In this document: positions 47,089 through 55,629 of the stretch, piece by piece | How positions within the stretch are numbered: position 1 is the first letter of the stretch | Layout: each line of letters begins with the position of its first letter | DNA from: Nakamurella sp. A5-74 | Lineage (GTDB): Bacteria > Actinomycetota > Actinomycetes > Mycobacteriales > Nakamurellaceae | Assembly: GCF_040438885.1 (NCBI RefSeq) | Contig: NZ_CP159218.1 | Location: 2,666,001 to 2,730,000 of the forward strand | Direction: 5' to 3' | Length of the DNA stretch: 64,000 nucleotides | The notes under the pieces: model-generated | Database searches by the model: none | What the model was told of the DNA's origin: nothing | Seen by the model: the letters and a program-made list of their open reading frames with translations, nothing else | Made by a program: the position numbers and the translations under genes

Positions 47089-48051
47089 TCATGGGGTTCA
47101 TCGATTCCTTGCGCAGCGAGGGTCAGGCGGTCGGGTCGATCTGCCGGGTACTGCGCGAGCAGGGCTGCCAGGTCGCCGCGCGAACCTACCGGGCTTGGCG
47201 GGACGGCCGGCCGGCGGCCAGGGTGATCAGCGATGCGTACGGCGTGGACGCGGTGCGGTCCGCGGCCTGGACCGTCGACAGCCAGGGTCGACGGCAGCTG
47301 ACCCCGGAGGGGTTGTACGGGCGACGGAAAATGACTGCGCTGCTGCGCCGCACAGTCGATGATGATGTCAGTGCCGGGGCGGTGGATCGGGCGATGAAAT
47401 TGTTGAGCCTCAACGGGGTTCGACGGGACAAGGGTGTCCGGACGACGATCCCGGCGAAGGATGGAAAGCATGCCTGTGACCTGCTGGACCGGGACTTCAC
47501 CGCGCCGGCCCCGACCCGGGTGTGGGTCACCGACTTCACCTACGTGCGGACCTGGGCGGGATGGGTGTACGTGGCGTTCATCATGGACGTCTTCGCCCAA
47601 CGGATCGTGGCCTGGCACGCCGCCACCTCGAAGGAGACCGAGCTGGTCATGATCCCGCTGCGGATGGCGTGTGGGAAAGCGGCCGGCAGGGCCACCCCGC
47701 AGTCCCCGGCACCCTGGTCCACCACTTCGACGCCGGGTCGCAGTACACGTCGGTGCTGCTGACCGATCACCTGGCGTTGGAGGGCACATCGCCGTCGATC
47801 GGATCTGTGGGCGACGCCTACGACAACGCGCTGATGGAGTCGATCAACGGCCTGTACAAGGCCGAGTGCGCACGGACCACCGTGTTCCACGCCGCCCGTA
47901 CAAAAGCATCGCGGACGTCGAGTACGCCACCGCGTGCTGGGTCGACTGGTACAACAATCGGCGCTTGCATGGCACGCTGGGAAACGTCCCACCTGTCGAG
48001 TACGAGCAAGCCCACTACGCGGCCCTCAACAGAGAGCCGCAACCCGTATGA
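47085..48051 (+). pseudogene. IS3-family transposase OrfB, frameshifted
   Basis: An OrfB integrase-type transposase split over three frames. The first part runs to about 47680 (HTH21-like GLYGRRKMTALLRR, first catalytic Asp in RVWVTDFTYVR). The second is about 47690-47898 (LVHHFDAGSQYTSVLLTDHL with the second Asp, NALMESINGLYKAE with the catalytic Glu). The third ends in DWYNNRRLHGTLGNVPPVEY. Two single-base shifts separate them. The catalytic DDE triad is present but cannot be made as one protein. Confidence 0.88.
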
Positions 48052-48160
48052 GAGCGGCACGGAACCTGGGGCGCTTCAACACGATGATCCGTCACCATCA
48101 CCACCCCCACCGGACACCGCTACACCACCACACCACCGGAAGCACTCGGACTACCCGCGA

Positions 48161-49126
48161 TCACCCTGCGGCAGTGACGGAGTTCGTCCGCCGCCGCCGT
48201 ACCCGACCGATCGCCACTCCGGTCAGCGCCACGGCGCCGCCGATGATCGCCCAGATCGTGGGCACCTCGCCGAGCACCAGCAACGAAGCGAGCACCACGA
48301 TCGCGGGCACAGCCAGGGTCGAGGAAGTGAGCACACCGGCGTCCGATCGCTGCAGGGCATAGGCCCACAGGCTGAAGGCGATCGCTGTCGGGAACACCCC
48401 CAGGTAGATGAGCGACAGGACCGGCGTCGTCCCGGCGGCGCTCCATTCCCGGATCAAGGAGGGGAGCCAACCGAGCAGGGCGAGCGCCCCGATCCCGCAG
48501 CCGACCCAGGTCGCAGTGAGGGCGTCGACGGTCTTCAGCGCGACCTTCTGGGTCAGCACCCCGGCCGCATACAGCACCGCGGTGACGAGCCCCAGCAGAA
48601 TCCCGAAACCGTCGCTGTGGCCGCCGGATCCACCGAACGCGATCAACACGACGCCGATGAAGGCGATCCCGATCCCCACCAGGAGCTGCCGCGGAAAGCC
48701 CTCCCGCAGAAAGACTCCGGCCCCGACGGCGACCAGGATCGGAGCCACGTTGACGAGCATGGCGGCCGTCCCCGCGTCGAGATGCCGCTCCGCGGCGTTG
48801 AGCAACACGTTGTAGCCGGCGAACCACAGCAGCCCGTAGGCGGCCACCATCCCGAGGGCCCTGCCCTGCGGCAGGGGCCGGCGTGCGCGGACGGCGAAAA
48901 CAGCAAGCACCAGACCACCGACCAACATTCGTCCCAGCGCCAGCGGACCCGGTGAGAACGACGTCCCGATCCCCCGGATCGCCACGAACGCTGACGCCCA
49001 CATCAGCAGCACGGCGACGACGGCCGCAGCCGGCTTCCACTCTCTGGGCGCCGGCTCGGCATCGGTGATGCCGGCTGCAGTGGTCGTCGTGCCGTCGTTG
49101 GAGTGCGAGGCCGGGATCTCGGTCAT
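48161..49126 (-). CDS. EamA-family (DMT) exporter
   Basis: A 321-residue protein with ten membrane helices in two EamA repeats (AVVAVLLMWASAFVAIRGIG; AAMLVNVAPILVAVGAGVFL in the first; YLGVFPTAIAFSLWAYALQR and LASLLVLGEVPTIWAIIGGA in the second). It probably exports a metabolite or amino acid. It is divergent from a LysR gene across 91 bp that holds a palindromic operator, so the LysR protein is its likely regulator. It ends 80 bp from the IS3 element. Confidence 0.9.
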   Translation of the reverse strand: MTEIPASHSNDGTTTTAAGITDAEPAPREWKPAAAVVAVLLMWASAFVAIRGIGTSFSPGPLALGRMLVGGLVLAVFAVRARRPLPQGRALGMVAAYGLLWFAGYNVLLNAAERHLDAGTAAMLVNVAPILVAVGAGVFLREGFPRQLLVGIGIAFIGVVLIAFGGSGGHSDGFGILLGLVTAVLYAAGVLTQKVALKTVDALTATWVGCGIGALALLGWLPSLIREWSAAGTTPVLSLIYLGVFPTAIAFSLWAYALQRSDAGVLTSSTLAVPAIVVLASLLVLGEVPTIWAIIGGAVALTGVAIGRVRRRRTNSVTAAG

Positions 49127-49179
49127 GACGGGAATGCTCCCGCGCCGGTCTGTTCAGCACAAGCGAGCCTTTCTCAATG

Positions 49180-49202
49180 ACTGTTCAGCACTGCTGAACA
49201 GT
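49180..49202. promoter_or_regulatory. LysR-type operator in the EamA/LysR intergenic region
   Basis: A perfect 11-bp inverted repeat around one central C: ACTGTTCAGCA and TGCTGAACAGT. An extra half-site CTGTTCAGCAC lies at 49150-49160 toward the EamA gene. This main-site plus half-site layout is typical of LysR-type regulators. The palindrome covers the presumed -35 of the lysR promoter, which suggests autorepression. Confidence 0.75.
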
Positions 49203-49205
49203 GGC

Positions 49206-49211
49206 TAGGCT
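49206..49211 (+). promoter_or_regulatory. -10 box of a leaderless lysR transcript
   Basis: TAGGCT is followed after six bases by the ATG of the LysR gene, and no ribosome site precedes the ATG. The spacing fits a leaderless message, common in actinomycetes. Confidence 0.5.
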
Positions 49212-49217
49212 GCAGTC

Positions 49218-50114
49218 ATGCTCGACACCCACCGTCTGCGCGTCTTCCGAGCCGTGGTCGCCGCCGGCTCCGTCGGCGGGGCGGCAACGGCACTGGGATA
49301 CACCCCCTCCGCGGTCAGCCAGCACCTCACCGCCCTGCAGAAGCAGACGGGGCTCACGCTGGTGGAACGCAGCGGACGCGGGATCGTGACCACCGCGATC
49401 GGTCGGCGCTTCGCCGAGGAATCCGATCGGGTGCTCCGCGAACTCACCGGTCTGCAATCGGTGGCCGATGATCTGCGGGCCGGCCGGGTCGGCCGGTTGA
49501 CGTTGCGGTACATCGCCTCCGCCGGCACTGCCTGGGTGCCTCCCGTGGTCGCCACCCTTGCCCGGGAGTTCCCCGATCTGCGGCTGAGTCTGCGACTGGT
49601 CGAGCTCGCACAGGACCATCCGACGGAACCCGACCTGGAGGTCTTCGTCGAGGATCCCGCCCTGCCTGCCGCAGCCGAGAGCCGGACATCGCCGGCGATC
49701 GAACTCGTCGACGAGCCCTACCGGGTGGTGGTCCATCGCACGCACCCGTTCGCACTTCGGGACCGGGTGCCGCTCACCGAACTGCAGCACGAGGACTGGG
49801 TGGACAACGACGTGGTCAGGGGACCCTGCCGGACGATCGTGCTGAACGCTTGTGCCGCAGCAGGTTTCGCCCCCGACTTCCGACTCGAGGCACACGACTA
49901 CCCCTCGGCGATCGCCTTCGTTGCTGCCGGGGTCGGCATCACGGTGCTTCCCGATCTGGGCTGCCGGTCGCTCCCGGCAGACGTGGTGGCGATCCCGCTG
50001 CAGGATCCATCGCCACGTCGTCGGGTGATGCTCTCCGTCCGACCCGCGGTCGTGGACCATCCCGCCGTCCGGCGAGCAAGGGAACTGCTGGTCCAGCAGG
50101 CACACCGGGACTGA
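49218..50114 (+). CDS. LysR-family transcriptional regulator
   Basis: A 298-residue regulator. The N-terminal winged helix has LRVFRAVVAAGSVGGAATAL and GYTPSAVSQHLTALQKQTGL, followed by the type-2 periplasmic-binding-like effector domain. It is divergent from the EamA exporter across a strong operator and most likely controls it in response to the exported compound. ATG 49218 is the only sensible start. Confidence 0.93.
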   Translation: MLDTHRLRVFRAVVAAGSVGGAATALGYTPSAVSQHLTALQKQTGLTLVERSGRGIVTTAIGRRFAEESDRVLRELTGLQSVADDLRAGRVGRLTLRYIASAGTAWVPPVVATLAREFPDLRLSLRLVELAQDHPTEPDLEVFVEDPALPAAAESRTSPAIELVDEPYRVVVHRTHPFALRDRVPLTELQHEDWVDNDVVRGPCRTIVLNACAAAGFAPDFRLEAHDYPSAIAFVAAGVGITVLPDLGCRSLPADVVAIPLQDPSPRRRVMLSVRPAVVDHPAVRRARELLVQQAHRD

Positions 50115-50118
50115 GTGT

Positions 50119-50132
50119 GCGTCGCGCGACGC
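50119..50132. terminator. Two-way terminator between lysR and hisI
   Basis: A perfect 14-base palindrome GCGTCGCGCGACGC, framed by CTGAG and CTCAG, lies between the convergent stops of the LysR and hisI genes. It can serve both strands. Confidence 0.55.
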
Positions 50133-50133
50133 C

Positions 50134-50484
50134 TCAGATTGCGGTCGCCCGTGAGGAACTCGCGCCCGGAACCACCCGGCCGTCGAAACACGTACGGGTC
50201 CCGGTGTGGCACGCAGCGCCCGACTGGTCGACCAGCAGCAGCAGCGTGTCGCCGTCGCAGTCGTGCCTGAGTTCCACCACCCGTTGGGTGTTCCCGGAGG
50301 TCTCCCCCTTCACCCAGTACTCGCCGCGGGAGCGCGACCAGTAGGTGGCCCGACCGGTGGCCAGCGTCCGTTCCAGCGCTGTGCGATCCATCCAGGCCAC
50401 CATCAGTACCTCGTGCGAGTCGTACTGCTGGACGACCACACAGATGAGCCCCGAATCGTTCCAGCGCAGGAGGTCCGGAATCAT
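50134..50484 (-). CDS. hisI: Phosphoribosyl-AMP cyclohydrolase
   Basis: A 116-residue enzyme of step 3 in histidine synthesis. It has the family motifs [59 protein letters not shown] and GTRTCFDG with the zinc Cys residues. ATG 50484 has a strong GAGGAG site; a GTG at 50511 is also open. It follows hisF closely, and the two are surely co-transcribed. The HisE part is absent. Confidence 0.96.
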   Translation of the reverse strand: MIPDLLRWNDSGLICVVVQQYDSHEVLMVAWMDRTALERTLATGRATYWSRSRGEYWVKGETSGNTQRVVELRHDCDGDTLLLLVDQSGAACHTGTRTCFDGRVVPGASSSRATAI

Positions 50485-50513
50485 GACGTGCTCCTCGTTC
50501 GACGGTGCCACGA

Positions 50514-51314
50514 TCAGCTCCCCACAGCCCCGGCGGTGGTACCACTCGCCCGCACCACGTGCCCGTCGGCCGCCAGCGCGGCTTTCACCTCGGCGATCCG
50601 GAAGGTACCGAAGTGGAAGACGGAGGCGGCCAGCACCGCGTCCGCTCCGGCTCTGACCGCCTCCGGGAAGTGGTCGAGGGTGCCGGCCCCGCCGGAGGCG
50701 ACGATGGGGACGTCCACCACCGCGCGGACCGCCTGCAGCATCAGCACATCGAACCCGGCCTTCGTACCGTCAGCATCCATGCTGGTGAGCAGGATCTCCC
50801 CGGCACCCATCTGCGCTCCCCGTCGAGCCCAGTCCACCGCATCGATGCCGGTCCCCCGACGGCCACCGTGGGTGGTCACCTCGAAGCCGGACGGGCAGCC
50901 CTCCTCGCTCGTCCGCCGGGCGTCGACGGCGAGCACCACGCACTGCGAACCGAACCTGTCGGCGGCTTCACGGAGGAAGTCCGGCCTGGCGACGGCCGCA
51001 GAGTTCACCGAGACCTTGTCCGCCCCGGCCCGCAACAACGCATTGATGTCGTGGGTGCTGCGGACCCCGCCGCCGACAGTCAGGGGGATGAACACCTGCT
51101 CGGCCGTCCGGGTGATCATCTCGTACGCGCTGGCGCGATTGTCACTGGTCGCGGTGATGTCGAGGAAGCAGAGCTCGTCCGCGCCCTCGGCGTCGTACAC
51201 CCGAGCCATCTCCACCGGGTCGCCGGCATCCTTGAGGTCCAGGAACTGCACCCCCTTGACCACCCGCCCGTCCGCCACGTCCAGACAGGGAATCACCCGC
51301 ACCGCAACGCTCAT
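50514..51314 (-). CDS. hisF: Imidazole glycerol phosphate synthase cyclase subunit
   Basis: A 266-residue (beta/alpha)8 barrel. The catalytic Asp11 is in [20 protein letters not shown] and the second Asp in [16 protein letters not shown]. Phosphate sites are in [12 protein letters not shown] and [14 protein letters not shown]. It closes the imidazole ring with ammonia from HisH, whose gene is not in the window. Downstream is hisI. Confidence 0.97.
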   Translation of the reverse strand: MSVAVRVIPCLDVADGRVVKGVQFLDLKDAGDPVEMARVYDAEGADELCFLDITATSDNRASAYEMITRTAEQVFIPLTVGGGVRSTHDINALLRAGADKVSVNSAAVARPDFLREAADRFGSQCVVLAVDARRTSEEGCPSGFEVTTHGGRRGTGIDAVDWARRGAQMGAGEILLTSMDADGTKAGFDVLMLQAVRAVVDVPIVASGGAGTLDHFPEAVRAGADAVLAASVFHFGTFRIAEVKAALAADGHVVRASGTTAGAVGS

Positions 51315-51527
51315 GGCCCCCAGCCTACGGTCCGGTTCCCGCCGACACCGATCTCTTGCGGCTCCCGGCGACGGCGTACCCTCGGTCCCGGCGCGCAGGA
51401 ACGCCGGACGTCCGCTCGAAGAGGCCTCCCCCGGGAGCTCGCAGCCTCCCTGTCACTCCCCCGAACTTCAGGACCGACCCTCCTTTCGGCCCACCCCGCG
51501 GACACGGGCTGACGAAAGGAGGCCGTC

Positions 51528-52742
51528 ATGGCCAGTTCTCTCCCCGATTCCCCCTCTCTCGAGAAGCTTCGCGGGCTTTCCCGCGCACTGCAAGGTGCCT
51601 GGCGGCGAGACGACCCGGACGCCCTGCAGCGCCTCGCGCGACTGCATCCCCGTCCCGATATCGCTGTGGCGCAGAACTTTCCGCTCGCCGCCGCCCAGCT
51701 GGTCGTCGCCCGGAGCTACGGGTTCACCGGCTGGCCGGCGCTGCGCGGCTACCTGGACCAGGTGGTCGTCCTCGGCCGCACCGCGCCCGACGACGACCGT
51801 CCGACGGACGACATTGCGCGGTTCTGCGCGCTCGCCTGCCTGCGCTACGACCGGCTCGACGCCCCGCCCCGGTGGGCGGCCGCGCGGGACCTGCTGCGCA
51901 CCACACCCGATCTGCCCGAGCGGTCGATCCACGCCGCTGCCGCGGCCGGGGACGTACCCGCCGTGCGAGGGGCCCTGGCCTCCGGAGTCCCGGTTGACCA
52001 GCTCGGCGGTTCGATGCGCTGGACCCCGCTGATGTCGCTGACCTACGCGCGCATCGATGTCGGAAACGCCCAGGCCACCGCGACCGTGCTGCTCGACGCA
52101 GGCGCTGATGTCGACGCGGGGATCCTCTGGGGCGGTCTCGCGACCCCGTTCACCGTCCTGACCGGTGTCTTCGGTGAGGGCGAGATGGGCGCCGGGCGGC
52201 AACCCGCGCACCCGCAGTGGCGGGAGCTGGCGGCGGTGCTGCTGAGCCGTGGCGCGGAACCGAACGATGCCCAGACGCTGTACAACCGGATGTTCCGGCG
52301 GGGCACCGAACACCTCGAGCTGCTGTTCGCACACGGACTCGGGACCGGCGACGGTGGGCCCTGGCGTCGCAGGCTCGGTGCGGCCACCGAGTCGATCGCC
52401 GAAATGATGCACCGCCAGGTCGATTGGGCGCTGGACCACCGGATGACGGATCGGCTGGACCTGTTGGCGCAGCACGGATTCGGGCCAGGGTCCGCCGGGA
52501 TCGACGCCGACATCGTCCAGCGCGGGGCCGTCGTGCAAGACGGCGCCACCGCACTTCACGAGGCTGCCTGGGACGGTGACCTCGAGCGGATCGTCGAGCT
52601 GCTCGAGTCCGGCGCCGACCCGAGTGTCCAAGATGCGGAACATCACACCACCGCACGCGAATGGGCGGAGTTCGCCTTCCAGGACGCGGCTGCCTCCCTG
52701 CTGCGCGAGTGGGAGGAGAATCCGCCGCCACGGGAGCGGTGA
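51528..52742 (+). CDS. Ankyrin-repeat protein
   Basis: A 404-residue protein with ankyrin repeats at about 130-190 (IHAAAAAGDVPAVRGALASG; LMSLTYARIDVGNAQATATV...LLDAGADVDAG) and again at the end (ALHEAAWDGDLERIVELLES...GADPSVQDAEHHT). The N-terminal about 100 residues, with QLVVARSYGFTGWPALRGYL, are as in many actinobacterial ankyrin proteins. There is no signal peptide or enzymatic domain. ATG 51528 has a strong AAAGGAGG site. The role is unknown; likely protein binding. Confidence 0.88.
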   Translation: MASSLPDSPSLEKLRGLSRALQGAWRRDDPDALQRLARLHPRPDIAVAQNFPLAAAQLVVARSYGFTGWPALRGYLDQVVVLGRTAPDDDRPTDDIARFCALACLRYDRLDAPPRWAAARDLLRTTPDLPERSIHAAAAAGDVPAVRGALASGVPVDQLGGSMRWTPLMSLTYARIDVGNAQATATVLLDAGADVDAGILWGGLATPFTVLTGVFGEGEMGAGRQPAHPQWRELAAVLLSRGAEPNDAQTLYNRMFRRGTEHLELLFAHGLGTGDGGPWRRRLGAATESIAEMMHRQVDWALDHRMTDRLDLLAQHGFGPGSAGIDADIVQRGAVVQDGATALHEAAWDGDLERIVELLESGADPSVQDAEHHTTAREWAEFAFQDAAASLLREWEENPPPRER

Positions 52743-52872
52743 GCCATCGGGTGTCGGAGCCTGGTGCGGCTGTTGCTGAGTCCGGCCCGTCGTGGTCGTG
52801 GTCGACAATGGGCAGACGTCGTGGCCGGGAGGTCTTCCCTTCCGGAGCGCGTACCCGACCCCCAGGAGAGCC

Positions 52873-53766
52873 GTGAGCACGCCATCGCCCGACACCGCCC
52901 CGCCGGCCGAGCTGGTGCTCCGGTTCGCCTGCGCCGACCGGGCCGGCATCGTGCACGCCGTCACCGGCTTCCTGCTCGCGCAGGGCTGCACCGTCACCCA
53001 GAGCCAGCAGTACGGCGATCCGGACAGCGGACGGTTCTTCATGCGGGTGCAGTTCCGCGCAGACCCGCGGCAGCCATCGGGCACCGTGACCCAGGAGTCG
53101 GTCACCCGGCAGTTCACCTCGGTCGCCGAGCAGTTCGGTATGACCTGGCATCTCTCCGACCAGAGCCGCCGCCAGCGAATCCTGCTGATGGCCGGCACCG
53201 AGGGCCACTGTCTCAACGACCTGCTGTTCCGCTGGGACAGCGGCGCACTGCCGGTCGACATCCTGGGCGTGGTCTCCAACCACACCGCGCTGGCGCGGAT
53301 GGTCGACAGCTATCGGCTGCCCTTCCACCATCTGCCGGTGATGCCGGCCGGCAAGCGCGAGGCCGAACGGCAGCTGCTGGCCCTCGTCGAGCAGCACCGG
53401 ATCGATCTGGTCGTCCTGGCCCGCTACATGCAGATTCTGTCGCCCGGCCTGTGCGCCGCGCTGAGCGGACGGGCGATCAACATCCATCATTCGATCCTGC
53501 CGAGTTTCAAGGGCGCCAAGCCTTATCACCAGGCGCACCGACGGGGCGTCAAGATCATCGGCGCGACGGCCCACTACGTCACCACCGACCTGGACGAAGG
53601 ACCGATCATCGAGCAGGACATCGCCCGCATCGACCATGCGCTCACCCCTGCGCAGGTGGTCGCGCTCGGCCGGGATGTCGAGGCCCATGTACTCGCGCGC
53701 GCCGTCCGTTGGCACACCGAGGAGCGGGTGCTGCTCAACGGCACCACCACCGTCGTCTTCCGCTGA
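52873..53766 (+). CDS. purU: Formyltetrahydrofolate deformylase
   Basis: A 297-residue enzyme that releases formate from 10-formyl-THF, giving formate for PurT and balancing one-carbon pools. An N-terminal ACT domain (LVLRFACADRAGIVHAVTGF) precedes the formyltransferase fold with INIHHSILPSFKGAKPYHQA and IGATAHYVTTDLDEGPIIEQ. The latter contains the catalytic Asp. GTG 52873 has CAGGAG upstream. It is convergent with the cyclase-fold gene across 8 bp. Confidence 0.96.
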   Translation: MSTPSPDTAPPAELVLRFACADRAGIVHAVTGFLLAQGCTVTQSQQYGDPDSGRFFMRVQFRADPRQPSGTVTQESVTRQFTSVAEQFGMTWHLSDQSRRQRILLMAGTEGHCLNDLLFRWDSGALPVDILGVVSNHTALARMVDSYRLPFHHLPVMPAGKREAERQLLALVEQHRIDLVVLARYMQILSPGLCAALSGRAINIHHSILPSFKGAKPYHQAHRRGVKIIGATAHYVTTDLDEGPIIEQDIARIDHALTPAQVVALGRDVEAHVLARAVRWHTEERVLLNGTTTVVFR

Positions 53767-53774
53767 CGCGCGGC

Positions 53775-54743
53775 TCAGCGAGCCCCGTCCCACCACTGCA
53801 GCAGCCGGGTCCCGAACAACGTCAGCCACGGTGACGGCTCGCCCACCGGGACGTCGATGTCGAGCCAGACCCGACCAGGCAGCCGGAACTGCTGCAGCCA
53901 CCTTCCCGCGACGTCGCGCTGCGATCGGATCACCTCGATCGCTCTCGTCATCCGCGCGTCGGGAGTCGTCCCGTCGTACAGGGCGGCAGCGCGGAAATGG
54001 TCAGCAGCGTTCAGCACGCTGTAGCGGTGACGCCACGGGTATCCGAACTCGGAGACGAACCCGCCCACCGGCTCCCCCGTCGACTCCCGGTGCAGCAGGC
54101 TGCGGTGCAACAGGTACTCCGCACCGCGATGCCGGGACGCACGCAACTCCGGCGCCCCACCGACAGCGATCTCGTACCACAGCATCCCTTTCAGGGCGTT
54201 CAGGGTGGAGTGGAACGAAGACCGGGTCGAGCCCTCCAACCACTCGCAGTTCCACCCACCGTCCGGCAACTGGTGGGCCGGGAACCATCCGGCGAGCTCA
54301 GCCACGTCGGCACCGAGCCAGACACCGTTCGCCAGCGTCTTGGCGTTGATGCAGACATCCACCTCGCCGCCCCAGTAGGGCAGATCGTCGTACTCCCACC
54401 GGGCGCTGCGCGCCAACAGCTGTGCCGTCCCCGTCAACGGCGCGGCGTCCATCCCGAACTCCCGGAGGGTGGTGAGCGTCCAGGTCGTCGCCGTCCACGG
54501 CTGACCGGACCGCGCTTCGGGCCCGTCGAATTCGAACCCGGCCGGGAAGTACGCCCCGCCGGCCCAGCGGCCGTCCGGATCCTGGTGCGCGAGCAGCGCG
54601 GCACCCATACCGTCCGTGGGAATGCGGGCCCGGGTGCGCTCGTACTCCTCTGCGGGCGCACCCATCAGGTCCCGCTCGACCTGCCACCGCAGCGCAGGGT
54701 CGGTGTCGATCATCCAGTCGAGCAGCGCAGCATCGATGGCCAT
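53775..54743 (-). CDS. Terpene-cyclase-fold (squalene/prenyl-type repeat) protein, unknown function
   Basis: A 322-residue soluble protein with several QW-like repeats of the alpha/alpha barrel of squalene cyclases and prenyltransferases: HQDPDGRWAGGAYFP, HQLPDGGWNCEWLEGS and QRDVAGRWLQQFRLPG. The DxDD motif of real cyclases is not present. The N-terminus MAIDAALLDWMIDTDPALRW, then QVERDLMGAP, is common in actinobacterial proteins of this kind. It lies 40 bp after hisA on the same strand. A scaffold or an unknown enzyme is possible. Confidence 0.75.
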   Translation of the reverse strand: MAIDAALLDWMIDTDPALRWQVERDLMGAPAEEYERTRARIPTDGMGAALLAHQDPDGRWAGGAYFPAGFEFDGPEARSGQPWTATTWTLTTLREFGMDAAPLTGTAQLLARSARWEYDDLPYWGGEVDVCINAKTLANGVWLGADVAELAGWFPAHQLPDGGWNCEWLEGSTRSSFHSTLNALKGMLWYEIAVGGAPELRASRHRGAEYLLHRSLLHRESTGEPVGGFVSEFGYPWRHRYSVLNAADHFRAAALYDGTTPDARMTRAIEVIRSQRDVAGRWLQQFRLPGRVWLDIDVPVGEPSPWLTLFGTRLLQWWDGAR

Positions 54744-54783
54744 GCCGAGACCGTAACTCCGGCCGGCGGCGATCCGCAGCGGT

Positions 54784-55557
54784 TCAGTGCACCTCGGCCA
54801 CGGCGGCCAGCGCCTCCGGCAGGGTGAAGTTGCCGGCGTACAGCGCCTTGCCGACGATGGAGCCCTCGACACCGATACCGGCGAGCGCCGCGAGCGCCCG
54901 CAGGTCGTCCAACGACGACACGCCACCGGAAGCGACCACCGGGGCATCGGTCACCGCGCAGACCTGGTGCAGCAGTTCGATGTTCGGGCCGCGCAGGGTC
55001 CCGTCCTTGGTCACGTCCGTGACGACGTACCGCGAGCACCCCTGCGCGTCGAGTCGGGCCAGCACCTCCCAGAGGTCGCCCCCGTCCTGCGTCCACCCGC
55101 GGGCGGCCAGGGTGCTGCCGCGGACGTCCAGTCCGACCGCAACCCGATCGCCGTACCGGGCGATCGCCGAGGCGCACCACTCCGGGTCCTCGAGCGCCGC
55201 GGTCCCGATGTTCACCCGCCGACAGCCGGTGGCCAGCGCCGCCTCGAGGGACTCGTCATCCCGGATGCCGCCGGACAGTTCCACCATCACGTCCAGCGTG
55301 CCCACCACCTCCGCGAGCAGCGCGGCGTTGTTCCCCCGGCCGAAGGCTGCGTCGAGGTCGACCAGATGAACCCATTCGGCACCGTCGTGCTGCCAGGCGA
55401 GCGCGGCGTCCAGCGGGGCACCGTAGGTGGTCTCGGTCCCCGCCCTGCCCTGCACGAGGCGGACAGCCTGCCCGTCGGCGACATCGACGGCCGGGAGCAG
55501 CTCGAAGGTCGGCGGTACAGCGGTCGGATCGGGAGTGGTCTGCTGTTCGCTGGTCAC
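54784..55557 (-). CDS. hisA: Phosphoribosyl isomerase (HisA, PriA type)
   Basis: A 257-residue (beta/alpha)8 isomerase. The first catalytic Asp is in [18 protein letters not shown] and the second in [39 protein letters not shown] resembles the PriA form, which in actinobacteria also does the TrpF reaction. Whether this one is bifunctional depends on whether a trpF exists elsewhere. The start is GTG 55557 or TTG 55566; neither has a good ribosome site. Confidence 0.93.
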   Translation of the reverse strand: MTSEQQTTPDPTAVPPTFELLPAVDVADGQAVRLVQGRAGTETTYGAPLDAALAWQHDGAEWVHLVDLDAAFGRGNNAALLAEVVGTLDVMVELSGGIRDDESLEAALATGCRRVNIGTAALEDPEWCASAIARYGDRVAVGLDVRGSTLAARGWTQDGGDLWEVLARLDAQGCSRYVVTDVTKDGTLRGPNIELLHQVCAVTDAPVVASGGVSSLDDLRALAALAGIGVEGSIVGKALYAGNFTLPEALAAVAEVH

Positions 55558-55629
55558 GGTCGCCAAGCCTAGCCAGCGGATGCTGCACTGCCGGCCCCAC
55601 CTCGGGCCGACCGCAGCGCGACTCGGCGG

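Larger units (their letters stand above)
46724..48078 (+). mobile_element. IS3-family insertion sequence
   Basis: A 1355-bp element with 25-bp terminal inverted repeats (46724-46748 and 48054-48078; 23 of 25 pairs match; outer end TGAAGCGCCCCAGGTT). It carries orfA and a broken orfB. The flanks (TCC left, ACA right) do not show a matching 3-bp target duplication, so a rearrangement after insertion is possible. It sits 182 bp upstream of the PHP gene and may have cut off that operon's original regulatory region. Confidence 0.9.
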
